Positions 7,908-15,483 of a DNA stretch of 32,245 nt are shown piece by piece (within the stretch, counting starts at the first letter, position 1; the number at the start of each line of letters is the position of its first letter). Both the position numbers and the translations under genes were made by a program. This stretch comes from an uncultured Dorea sp. (lineage in GTDB: Bacteria; Bacillota_A; Clostridia; Lachnospirales; Lachnospiraceae), in the NCBI GenBank assembly GCA_910579015.1, contig CAJTRO010000023.1, positions 1 to 32,245 of the forward strand, read 5' to 3'. The notes below the pieces were generated by a model. That model ran no database searches, was not told where the DNA came from, and saw only the letters and a list, made by a program, of their open reading frames with translations.

Positions 7908-8174
7908 ATGAGAAAAATAGTAGTATTTTCAAGCGAGCACTGACCGGGCTGCGCACCAGTGAAAGAGGCTCTTTCCAAGGCAGATATTCCATACGCCGCA
8001 GTTGATATATCGTCAGGTATGCTGCCGCTAAAGCAGTTCCTGGCATACAGGGATACCAGACCGGAATTTGAAGAGATCAAGGAGGCAGGACGCGTGGGAC
8101 TTCCGTGCATCGTTGTCGATAAGGGCGAGAAGATCTATTTCGGACTTCCGGAGGATCTGGATGAATTAAGATAG
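7908..8174 (+). CDS. Glutaredoxin-like selenoprotein (UGA read as selenocysteine, UxxC active site)
   Basis: Reading from ATG 7908 gives MRKIVVFSSEH, then TGA at 7941-7943, then PGCAPVKEALSKADIPYAAV and on to TAG at 8172-8174: 88 residues if TGA is selenocysteine. The result is a continuous thioredoxin-fold protein: beta strand KIVVF, active-site loop with U12-P-G-C15 where CxxC is expected, helix, second strand, and the conserved cis-proline segment GLPCIVV followed by GEKIYFG. The TGA falls exactly on the first active-site position. AGAGGA at 7894-7899 is a good ribosome site 8 bases before ATG, whereas the GTG at 7959 that ordinary ORF calling offers has none and would lack the active site. 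A stem loop follows the TGA and a strong terminator follows the stop. Probable role: thiol-disulfide or peroxide chemistry with glutathione or thioredoxin-type partners; the partner is unknown. The selA/selB/selC genes would lie elsewhere. Confidence 0.82.
7944..7980 (+). promoter_or_regulatory. Candidate bacterial SECIS stem loop
   Basis: Starting 17 bases after the TGA, GAAAGA (7961-7966) pairs perfectly with TCTTTC (7970-7975) around a GGC loop, and outer CC (7956-7957) can pair with GG (7979-7980) across a 3-by-3 internal loop. The position fits bacterial SECIS elements, which lie inside the coding region just downstream of UGA. The apical loop lacks the G-U seen in the E. coli fdhF element, so confidence is moderate. 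Confidence 0.5.
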
Positions 8175-8176
8175 AG

Positions 8177-8215
8177 AAAAAGGGCTGGGACCGGTATGGA
8201 CCGACAGCCCTTTTT
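8177..8215 (+). terminator. Intrinsic terminator, probably bidirectional
   Basis: AAAAAGGGCTG (8177-8187) pairs with CAGCCC plus TTTTT (8205-8215). The A tract on one side and T tract on the other let it work both for the selenoprotein gene and for the convergent GntR gene, whose stop is at 8220. Confidence 0.85.
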
Positions 8216-8219
8216 ATAT

Positions 8220-8846
8220 TTATACGGCAAAATCAGTCAGATCATCTCGAAGGGCAGACATGCATAGATCCTTATCATGATTTTTAAGTCCTTTGATGAG
8301 TGTTTCGTGATAGCGGACATCGTTATTTGGATTAGATGTGGTCCATGTGTTCAGATAGAATTGGGCATAGGCGCGTTTCAAAGTGAGCATGGCGGATTCC
8401 AGCTGGCGTATTGTGAATGGATTCCCCTGATAGGAGGCAAGCGTCAGATGGAACTTTGTGTTGGCCTCCCAGTGTGTCCACATATTTTCATCTAATGTTT
8501 TCCGACATAATGCATCCAGCCGTATCAGCTCGTCGATTTCGGGCGGTCCGATAGAAGCATAGGAGCTCCCCAGCAAAGCGCTCTCCAGCAAAAGCCGGTA
8601 TTCCAGGATATATTTGACATCTTCCTGTGTAAGGCGTACAACTTCATAGCCATAGCGCGGATGGCTGATCAGAACATGCTCATTACAGAGCGTAACGAGT
8701 GCGTCGCGCACGGGAGATTTGCTGCATCCGTATTTTTCAATCAATTCTCTTTCTGTTAGAATGTCATTTGGTTTGTATTCTAAAGACAGGATGCCATTCA
8801 TAATTTTCTGATAAATAGTGTCTTTTAATGTATTTGCTGTTTTCAT
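8220..8846 (-). CDS. GntR family (FadR/FCD type) transcriptional regulator
   Basis: DNA-binding regulator of 208 residues. The N-terminal winged helix-turn-helix reads TLKDTIYQKIMNGILSLEYKPNDILTERELIEKYGCSKSPVRDALVTL over about residues 6-54, the classic GntR layout. The C-terminal half is an all-helical FCD ligand-binding domain, with EYRLLLESALL and histidines in KFHLTLA and RYHETLIKGL that would help bind a metal or small-acid ligand. It is divergent from the cysteine-desulfidase-like gene and the ABC importer, with 306 bases between them containing a large inverted repeat, so it most likely controls that operon. The ligand is unknown; FCD regulators often sense organic or amino acids. Confidence 0.88.
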   Translation of the reverse strand: MKTANTLKDTIYQKIMNGILSLEYKPNDILTERELIEKYGCSKSPVRDALVTLCNEHVLISHPRYGYEVVRLTQEDVKYILEYRLLLESALLGSSYASIGPPEIDELIRLDALCRKTLDENMWTHWEANTKFHLTLASYQGNPFTIRQLESAMLTLKRAYAQFYLNTWTTSNPNNDVRYHETLIKGLKNHDKDLCMSALRDDLTDFAV

Positions 8847-9049
8847 TTCTATAAATGTCCTTTCCCTGAATTGATGTTAAGGCCTCTCATCTGTATGGTC
8901 ATTTGCCTGGTTCCGTATCGGCAGAAAGGCATATGGTAAAAATAGACAGAGCATTATGACTTGAACATACTGGAGGGGGCTGTTTCATAGAAAAATTTGC
9001 GGTTACATTGTATGATTTTAACAAAAAGAACAGGAAAAGTAAATGAGAA

Positions 9050-9078
9050 TTGAAAAAAATGAAAAAGTATGTTATTGT
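9050..9078 (+). promoter_or_regulatory. Likely promoter of the desulfidase-ABC operon
   Basis: TTGAAA (9050-9055), 17-bp spacer, TATTGT (9073-9078). The -10 is only a 4 of 6 match. The operator-like repeats at 9077-9125 begin at its end, which would suit repression. It lies in the 306-base gap 8847-9152; apart from this promoter and the repeats I see nothing recognisable in that gap. Confidence 0.45.
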
Positions 9079-9125
9079 GATAGCATCAATAATAATATCA
9101 CTGATAATATCAATGATATTATCAC
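9077..9125. promoter_or_regulatory. Operator-like inverted repeats before the desulfidase-ABC operon
   Basis: GATAATATCA (9103-9112) and TGATATTATC (9114-9123) form a perfect palindrome around one A, extended by T/A on each side to 23 bases. Just upstream GTGATA (9077-9082) is an inverted partner of TATCAC (9096-9101), and TATCAC recurs at 9120-9125. The cluster covers the expected transcription start and ends 28 bases before the ATG at 9153. It is most likely the site of the divergent GntR protein. Confidence 0.6.
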
Positions 9126-9152
9126 ACGAAAAATAAAAAGAGAGGAAAGCCT

Positions 9153-10436
9153 ATGGATAAAACAGACGTAAAATACGGTGCATATGTGCAGATTTTAAAA
9201 GAAGAGCTTGTACCGGCGATGGGGTGTACAGAGCCGATTGCGCTTGCGTATGTGGCTGCTAAGGCAAGAGATGTGCTAGGAGCTGTGCCGGACAGGGTAT
9301 TGATCGAGGCAAGTGGAAGCATTATAAAGAACGTAAAATCAGTAATCGTGCCTAATACCGATCATCTGAAAGGGATTCCGGCGGCTGCCGCGGCCGGAAT
9401 TGTGGCCGGCAAGGCAGAGAAGGAACTGGAAGTTATTTCATCTTCAACGAAGGAATTGCGCCAGGAGATGAGAGAATTTCTGGCCGGCACTCCGATAGAA
9501 GTAAGGCATATTGATAATGGTCTTACTTTTGAGATCGTCGTGACAGTTTATAATAAAGATTCTTATGCGAAAGTAAGGATTGTAAATTATCACACGAACA
9601 TTGTCCTGATCGAAAAAGACGGAGAGAAGCTCTTTGAGATTGAAGTGAAGGGAGAGGATGAAGAAGGACTTACGGACCGCACACTTCTTGATATGCAGAG
9701 TATCTGGGATTTTATCAATACAGTGGATATTGAAGATATCCGTGATGTACTTGCAAGACAGATTGAATATAACGTGGCGATTTCAGAAGAAGGGCTCAGG
9801 GGAGATTACGGTGCGAATATCGGAAGCGTTCTTCTTAACATGGAAGGGGACAGTGTACGTACACGGGCGAAAGCAAGAGCGGCGGCCGGATCTGATGCCA
9901 GGATGAATGGGTGTGAGCTTCCGGTTATCATCAATTCAGGAAGCGGGAATCAGGGAATAACCTGCTCCCTTCCGGTTATCGAGTATGCGAATGAATTAAA
10001 TGCAGGCGAGGAGAAGCTATACCGTGCACTTGCATTATCCAATCTTACGGCGATCTACCAGAAGACCGGGATTGGCCGTTTGAGCGCTTATTGCGGGGCG
10101 GTCTGTGCGGGCGCGGCGGCCGGAACGGGCATAGCGTATCTCTGTGGCGGCGGTTATGAGGAGATCACACATACAGTTGTAAATGCCCTTGCAATTACAT
10201 CAGGGATCGTATGTGACGGAGCGAAAGCATCCTGCGCGGCCAAGATAGCGGCGGCGACAGACGCAGGGATCCTCGGATACAATATGTACATCTGCGGACA
10301 GGAATTTTGTGCCGGAGACGGGATCGTTACAAAGGGTGCAGATGAGACGATCCGGAATGTAGGACGCCTTGGAAAAGAAGGTATGAGAGAAACTAACGAT
10401 GAGATTATAGACATTATGATCGGCTGTGCGTGCTGA
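9153..10436 (+). CDS. cyuA: L-cysteine desulfidase-like protein (CyuA/YhaM, UPF0597, serine dehydratase alpha family)
   Basis: Predicted Fe-S enzyme of 427 residues that breaks L-cysteine down to pyruvate, ammonia and sulfide. It carries the family's N-terminal MGCTEPIALAY motif (Cys25), GSGNQGI in the middle, and C-terminal cysteines in CGAVCAGAAAGTG, GIVCDGAKASCAAK and CGQEFCAGDG, which include the expected cluster ligands. Archaeal and enterobacterial members have been linked to cysteine desulfidation; the family is related to the alpha subunit of Fe-S serine dehydratases, so another small amino acid is possible. The ATG follows GAGAGGAAAG. The gene ends 27 bases before the first ABC permease and has no terminator, so it is probably the first gene of the transporter operon under the divergent GntR regulator. 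Confidence 0.85.
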   Translation: MDKTDVKYGAYVQILKEELVPAMGCTEPIALAYVAAKARDVLGAVPDRVLIEASGSIIKNVKSVIVPNTDHLKGIPAAAAAGIVAGKAEKELEVISSSTKELRQEMREFLAGTPIEVRHIDNGLTFEIVVTVYNKDSYAKVRIVNYHTNIVLIEKDGEKLFEIEVKGEDEEGLTDRTLLDMQSIWDFINTVDIEDIRDVLARQIEYNVAISEEGLRGDYGANIGSVLLNMEGDSVRTRAKARAAAGSDARMNGCELPVIINSGSGNQGITCSLPVIEYANELNAGEEKLYRALALSNLTAIYQKTGIGRLSAYCGAVCAGAAAGTGIAYLCGGGYEEITHTVVNALAITSGIVCDGAKASCAAKIAAATDAGILGYNMYICGQEFCAGDGIVTKGADETIRNVGRLGKEGMRETNDEIIDIMIGCAC

Positions 10437-10463
10437 TAAAGTGTTTTATAAAAGGGGTGACGT

Positions 10464-11882
10464 GTGGAAATGAACAAGAAAAAGATGAGTAGTACATTCG
10501 CCAGAATGTATCGGAATTCCCAGTATCGTATCTGCCTTTGGATACTAGGATTCTTCACGATGCTGGTAACTTTCTTTACTTATAAGAGTAAGAAGGGGAA
10601 GGATCAGTTTGCAAAGATACTGGCAGATCTGAAGGCCGAGTATGAACGGCAGGGACTGAAAGAACAGTTCTATAAAGAGGCGCTCCGCCAGGTACAGAAG
10701 AAGAATGAATATTTTAAGAAAAAGGTATCTGAGAGCGAGGAGAAGAAGCAGGCAGAAGCCATTGCAGAAAAGAATCTGCTCCAGTATTCCCGCGACAAGG
10801 CAAAAGAACGGGGCGAGATGTCGAATGTGTCGGAGATCACAATGGCCTCATGTTATGAGGACCTTTTGGCTAATCCGGCATTTCTGGCGGTGTCAGTTAT
10901 ATTATCGCTGCCGATGTATATCTTGATGTTCCTGTATGTCCGTCCGATTGCCAAGTATGTGACAGAGCGTCTGTTCTTGATGATCTTTGTTCTTTTTGGT
11001 GTGACATGGCTTGTATTTACGATCCTCTATATTGCACCGATGGATCCGGCGACAAACATTCTGGGGCCGACGGCAACGCAGGAACAGATTGATTCGTTTA
11101 ATAAAGTTTACGGTCTGGACCAGCCTTATCTGACACAGTTATTTACAACCTTTAAGAGCCTGATCACATTTGATCTCGGGAATTCTTATCAGGGAAATGA
11201 GAATGTTATTGTGGCGCTTATGAGTAAATTCCCCGTCACACTTATGGTAACATTCTGGTCGATGCTGGTTGCGCTTATCATCTCCATCCCGGCAGGTATT
11301 ATCTCAGCGATCAAGCCGTATTCGACGTTTGATTACCTGGCTATGTTTATAGCATTATTAGGCTTATCAATCCCGAACTTCTGGCTTGGTCTTATGCTGA
11401 TCTTACAGTTCTCCATTGAGCTTGGATGGCTTCCGGCCACATTTCAGCCGGGGAACGCGGTATCGTTTATCATTCCGGCGATCGTTATCGGTACCGGTAT
11501 GTCGGCGTCTATTGCCCGTATGACGAGATCTTCCATGCTGGAAGTTAAGAACTCGGACTACATACTTACCGCACGTTCAAAGGGGCTTATGGAGAAAAAG
11601 GTTGTTTTAAAGCATATTTTAGGAAATGCGATGATTCCGATCATCACAATGGTTGGTATGTCATTCAGTAACCTCATGGGAGGCGCGGCGGTTACCGAGA
11701 AGGTTTCCGGTATCAACGGTATCGGTTCTTACATCGTAGATAAGCAGTTTATTCCGGATATTCCGGTTGTACTTGCCGGCGTCGTGTATATTTCATTTAT
11801 CGTCTCGCTTATGAACCTGATGATTGACATCCTCTACGCACTGATCGATCCTCGGATTAAGTCTAAGATGAAGAATTACTAG
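10464..11882 (+). CDS. oppB: Oligopeptide-type ABC permease (OppB/DppB-like) with coiled-coil N-terminal extension
   Basis: Inner-membrane permease half of an SBP_bac_5-dependent importer. The family core begins only near residue 165 (YVTERLFLMIFVLFGVTW) and includes MDPATNILGP, DLGNSY and the EAA coupling motif ILTARSKGLMEKKVVLKHIL. Before it lies an unusual N-terminal region of about 160 residues: a membrane segment at about 22-41, a highly charged heptad-like helix at about 45-115, and a second membrane segment at about 140-158. Typical OppB proteins are about 305-340 residues; this one is 472. The frame opens with GTG at 10464; ATG at 10470 is also possible, and both are served by the AGGGGTGA at 10453-10460. 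It is the second gene of the putative operon, followed after 18 bases by the second permease. Confidence 0.88.
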   Translation: MEMNKKKMSSTFARMYRNSQYRICLWILGFFTMLVTFFTYKSKKGKDQFAKILADLKAEYERQGLKEQFYKEALRQVQKKNEYFKKKVSESEEKKQAEAIAEKNLLQYSRDKAKERGEMSNVSEITMASCYEDLLANPAFLAVSVILSLPMYILMFLYVRPIAKYVTERLFLMIFVLFGVTWLVFTILYIAPMDPATNILGPTATQEQIDSFNKVYGLDQPYLTQLFTTFKSLITFDLGNSYQGNENVIVALMSKFPVTLMVTFWSMLVALIISIPAGIISAIKPYSTFDYLAMFIALLGLSIPNFWLGLMLILQFSIELGWLPATFQPGNAVSFIIPAIVIGTGMSASIARMTRSSMLEVKNSDYILTARSKGLMEKKVVLKHILGNAMIPIITMVGMSFSNLMGGAAVTEKVSGINGIGSYIVDKQFIPDIPVVLAGVVYISFIVSLMNLMIDILYALIDPRIKSKMKNY

Positions 11883-11900
11883 AAGGGAGAAGTGGCTTAA

Positions 11901-13427
11901 ATGGCTAAAGAAAAGACGGATAGAAAAGAAGATTTCTATTTGAAAAAGGTATATAAAAGAAAATTGAGCGGCTCTCTTGAATTTACAACGGCTAAGCTCT
12001 CATATCAGGTTAGTTTTGTACTTGCTGTAGTATTGGCATGGCTGACATTCACAGGCGAGACCGTTTCTCCCGTGATGGCGGCGGTAACGGGAGTGTACGC
12101 GTTTGAAGGCGTGATCCAGCTTTTGATCGCACAGCGGATCAGAAAAGAAGTAATTCAATCAGATCAGGGGATCACAGATGGGACAAGAAAGCTGGGTATT
12201 CTTTTACTTCCATTTGTCGTGACGGGAAACTTCTTTATATTTATTGCGGGCGCAATGCTCGTGAAGAAAGAGAAGAATCTGGAATATCAGCTTGCAATTT
12301 ATTCCCTGTTAGTGACGATCTTTGTAATTATAATTTCTTCACTGAATTTGTTCAAAGAGTATGTGGTCAGCACATTCTTTATAGGACTTGGACTGTATGG
12401 GTTATATGCGGTGTTGAATTTCATCATTGTACTTGCAGTTAACAAATACACATTCGGCAAGAAACCGGATAAGAAGTTCATGCCGTTTGCCGTCATCTGC
12501 CTGTTCGGAATCGGGCTTGGAAATGTATTTGCATTCATGCTTGGCCTGATTGCGATCGGCAAATACCGCAATAAGAATGAAGAGGTAAGCGTTGAGTGGA
12601 TTGACGTCATAAAGCGCCTGTTCAGAAACTATACAGCGGTGATTGGTATGTTTCTGGTAGTGTTCTTTATTACCATTTCAATTGGATCGAATCTGACATT
12701 TGAATACAGTGTTGCGGTTGAGAATAATTTCATGACAAGACTTGCAGAGCCAAGCCTTGCATATCCGTTCGGATGTGATGATTACGGACGCTGCGTATTT
12801 ACAAGGATTGTATTCGGAGCAAGTATTTCGCTGATCATTGGTATTATCTCCACGATCGTCCCGATCATCTTCGGAGGTATTTTAGGCGCCGTTTCCGGAT
12901 ATTACGGAGGAAAACGTGATAATGCCATCATGCGTGTGATGGATATACTGAATGCCGTTCCAAGTATTCTTCTTGCAATTGCGATCATTGCGGCATTTGG
13001 CGTAAGTACAGTGAACCTTATCCTGGCATTGTCCGTATCCAGTATTCCGGCATATGCAAGGACGGTGCGCGCGCAGGTTCTCGGTATTTCAAATCAGGAA
13101 TTCGTAGAGGCTGCGAAGGCGTGCGGGGCTAAGAACGGTACAATTATTTTTAAACATATTATTCCAAACTCACTGGCGCCGATCATCGTACAGGCAACAA
13201 TGGGGATTGGCTCGGCCGTGCTTTCAACCTCTTCTCTTTCTTATTTGGGGATCGGTGTGGAACCGCACATTCCGGAGTGGGGGAACGTCTTAAAGGCAGG
13301 TTCGACTTTCCTTGAGACAAACCCGTACATAGCTATTTATCCAGGTCTTGCAATCATCATTATTGTACTGGCTTTCAACTTTTTCGGAGACGGCCTGCGT
13401 GATGCGCTTGATCCAAAATTGAAATAA
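11901..13427 (+). CDS. oppC: Oligopeptide-type ABC permease (OppC/DppC-like) with multi-pass N-terminal extension
   Basis: Second permease of the importer. The recognisable OppC core starts near residue 235 (IDVIKRLFRNYTAVIGMFL), with YPFGCDDYGRCVFTRIVFGA, AVPSILLAIA and the EAA motif EFVEAAKACGAKNGTIIFKH. It ends LRDALDPKLK as usual. The first 235 residues are extra: about six hydrophobic segments (roughly 33-50, 57-78, 98-120, 130-149, 155-180, 195-219) separated by short charged loops, with no family I recognise. Known OppC proteins are about 300-340 residues; this is 508. It lies 18 bases after oppB and 16 before oppD. Because both permeases of the same operon are extended, the additions may work together. 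Confidence 0.88.
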   Translation: MAKEKTDRKEDFYLKKVYKRKLSGSLEFTTAKLSYQVSFVLAVVLAWLTFTGETVSPVMAAVTGVYAFEGVIQLLIAQRIRKEVIQSDQGITDGTRKLGILLLPFVVTGNFFIFIAGAMLVKKEKNLEYQLAIYSLLVTIFVIIISSLNLFKEYVVSTFFIGLGLYGLYAVLNFIIVLAVNKYTFGKKPDKKFMPFAVICLFGIGLGNVFAFMLGLIAIGKYRNKNEEVSVEWIDVIKRLFRNYTAVIGMFLVVFFITISIGSNLTFEYSVAVENNFMTRLAEPSLAYPFGCDDYGRCVFTRIVFGASISLIIGIISTIVPIIFGGILGAVSGYYGGKRDNAIMRVMDILNAVPSILLAIAIIAAFGVSTVNLILALSVSSIPAYARTVRAQVLGISNQEFVEAAKACGAKNGTIIFKHIIPNSLAPIIVQATMGIGSAVLSTSSLSYLGIGVEPHIPEWGNVLKAGSTFLETNPYIAIYPGLAIIIIVLAFNFFGDGLRDALDPKLK

Positions 13428-13443
13428 TAACAGGAGATAAGAT

Positions 13444-14421
13444 ATGGGAAATAATGTACTTTTAGATGTTAAGAATCTTCATGTTCACTATGTTACATCC
13501 GAGATAACAGCAAAGGCAGTAAACGGGATTGATTTTACGGTCCGTGCGGGAGAGGCGCTCGGACTTGTAGGAGAGACCGGTGCAGGTAAGACGACGACAG
13601 CCTTATCAATTATGCAGCTTATTCCGGATCCGCCGGGGATTATCGTAGACGGCGAGATTAATTTTGAAGGCAATAACGTAATATTTAATACGGATAAACA
13701 GAATCGTGATATGCGCGGTAATGGTATTGCTATGATCTTTCAGGATCCGATGACAGCGCTCAATCCGATCATGACAGTCGGGGCACAGCTTGCGGAGGTT
13801 GTGCTTACCCACGAGAAGGTTTCAAAGGCAGAAGCAAAGAAACGTGTAATGGAGCTTCTTGAGATCGTCGGTGTGAAGAGCGACCGTTATGATGATTATC
13901 CGCATCAGTTTTCCGGCGGACAGAAACAGAGGGTTGTTATTGCAATGAGTCTTCTTTGTAATCCGAAGCTTCTGATCGCAGATGAGCCGACGACCGCTCT
14001 TGATGTTACGATTCAGGCACAGGTCTTGGATATTATCAATAAGCTTCGAGAACAATATAAGATGTCCATGATCCTGATTACCCACGACCTCGGAGTTGTC
14101 GCAGAGACCTGTGACGATGTTGCGATCATGTATGCGGGACAGATTGTGGAGACCGGAAGCGTGAGAGATGTCTATCTTCATCCTAAGCATCCATATACAA
14201 GAGGACTGTTTGACTCTATTCCGAAAATGGATGACGATGCGGCCGAGCTGATCCCTATTGAAGGAACCATCTCGAATGCCGCGGATCTGCCGGATGGGTG
14301 TTATTTCCATCCAAGATGCCGTTATTGCCAGGAGATATGCAAAACGCAGCAGCCGCCGCAACGTGGAGAGGAGCACAAGTTCATGTGTCATTTTGATTTG
14401 TTCAGCAAGGAGGAAGCATAA
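13444..14421 (+). CDS. oppD: Oligopeptide-type ABC ATPase (OppD/DppD-like)
   Basis: Cytoplasmic ATPase that powers the importer, 325 residues. Walker A is GETGAGKTT, Q-loop region IFQDPMTALNP, signature FSGGQKQRVVIAMSL, Walker B LLIADEPTTALDVT and H-loop LITHDLG, all canonical. The C-terminal oligopeptide-transporter extension has HPKHPYTRGLFDSIP and a four-cysteine set (CYFHPRCRYCQEIC, then FMCHF) like that known to bind a 4Fe-4S cluster in some DppD/OppD proteins. The ATG follows an AGGAGAT site. Its stop overlaps the next ATPase start by one base (TAATG), so the two ATPases are translationally coupled. Confidence 0.93.
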   Translation: MGNNVLLDVKNLHVHYVTSEITAKAVNGIDFTVRAGEALGLVGETGAGKTTTALSIMQLIPDPPGIIVDGEINFEGNNVIFNTDKQNRDMRGNGIAMIFQDPMTALNPIMTVGAQLAEVVLTHEKVSKAEAKKRVMELLEIVGVKSDRYDDYPHQFSGGQKQRVVIAMSLLCNPKLLIADEPTTALDVTIQAQVLDIINKLREQYKMSMILITHDLGVVAETCDDVAIMYAGQIVETGSVRDVYLHPKHPYTRGLFDSIPKMDDDAAELIPIEGTISNAADLPDGCYFHPRCRYCQEICKTQQPPQRGEEHKFMCHFDLFSKEEA

Positions 14422-15416
14422 TGAGCAGTACGGAAGATAAGGTTTTGATAGAGACCAGACGACTTAAGAAGTATTTCCCGGTTCCGGCAGGATTCCTTCA
14501 TGCGGTAGATGATGTAAATCTGACGATCAATAAAGGGGAGACACTGGGAATCGTAGGAGAGTCCGGATGCGGGAAAAGTACCCTTGGACGAGTGATTCTG
14601 CGTCTGCACGAGGCAACAAGCGGCGACGTTCTATATGACGGCATGAATGTCAATGATTTTACGGATGATGAGATGCGTTATATGCGCCAGAACATGCAGA
14701 TCATTTTCCAGGATCCATATGCATCATTGAATCCGCGTATGACGATCGGACAGATTATCGAGGAACCGTTGAAGCTTCACAAGGTTTATGAGAAAGCGGA
14801 AGAAAGAAGGAAGAGAGTGGAAGAGTTGATGGAACTGGTGGGACTGCCGATGCGTTCTTACAACCAGTATCCGCACGAATTTGACGGCGGGCGCCGTCAG
14901 CGCGTGGTCATTGCACGTGCACTTTCCATCAATCCACAGTTTATTGTATGCGACGAACCGGTATCTGCTCTTGATGTGTCTGTGCAGGCACAGATATTGA
15001 ATCTTTTGATGGACCTTCAGAAGAAGATGCAGCTTACCTATATGTTCATTTCACATGACTTATCGGTTGTAAAGCATATCTCAACGAACATCGGAGTGAT
15101 GTATCTGGGACAGCTGATTGAAAAGGCGCCGAAGAGCGCGATATTCAGCGAACCTCTGCATCCGTATACGATAGCGCTGTTATCTGCAATTCCATCTATC
15201 AATGTATTGCAGAAAAGTAAGAAAATTATACTGAAAGGTGAGATCACTTCACCGATCAATCCCAAAGTAGGATGCCGTTTTGCGGCAAGATGTCCATTCG
15301 CAACAGAGAAGTGCCGTACAGAGAATCCAGAGTTTGTGGAAGTAAAGCCGGATCATTTTGCGGCGTGCCACAGATGGCAGGAGGTTGCAGACGGTACATT
15401 AAAATTTGACGTGTAG
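14421..15416 (+). CDS. oppF: Oligopeptide-type ABC ATPase (OppF/DppF-like) with altered signature motif
   Basis: Partner ATPase, 331 residues. Walker A GESGCGKST, Q-loop IFQDPYASLNP, Walker B FIVCDEPVSALDVS and H-loop FISHDLS are intact. The ABC signature, normally LSGGQ, reads FDGGR (HEFDGGRRQRVVIARAL), replacing the Ser that contacts ATP gamma-phosphate in the partner. OppD has a normal signature, so the pair could form an asymmetric dimer with one weakened ATP site; similar variants probably occur in other Firmicutes OppF proteins. The C-terminal extension ends with cysteines GCRFAARCPFATEKC and AACHRW. The gene is separated from the binding-protein gene by 67 bases holding a weak GTGAT/ATCAC hairpin (15434-15455) and a strong AAAGGAGG site. 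Confidence 0.92.
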   Translation: MSSTEDKVLIETRRLKKYFPVPAGFLHAVDDVNLTINKGETLGIVGESGCGKSTLGRVILRLHEATSGDVLYDGMNVNDFTDDEMRYMRQNMQIIFQDPYASLNPRMTIGQIIEEPLKLHKVYEKAEERRKRVEELMELVGLPMRSYNQYPHEFDGGRRQRVVIARALSINPQFIVCDEPVSALDVSVQAQILNLLMDLQKKMQLTYMFISHDLSVVKHISTNIGVMYLGQLIEKAPKSAIFSEPLHPYTIALLSAIPSINVLQKSKKIILKGEITSPINPKVGCRFAARCPFATEKCRTENPEFVEVKPDHFAACHRWQEVADGTLKFDV

Positions 15417-15483
15417 ACGTCTGATATGAACAGGTGATCAGCAATCATGCATCACATAAAAATTTTAAAGGAGGATTTGGTAT

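Noticed and set aside
7959..8174. Stand-alone 71-residue protein starting at GTG 7959
   Set aside because: No ribosome site before the GTG and it would lack the first strand and active site; the selenoprotein reading from 7908 explains the DNA better.
13822..14391. Minus-strand ORF of 189 codons
   Set aside because: Fully antisense to oppD, which has every ABC ATPase motif on the plus strand.
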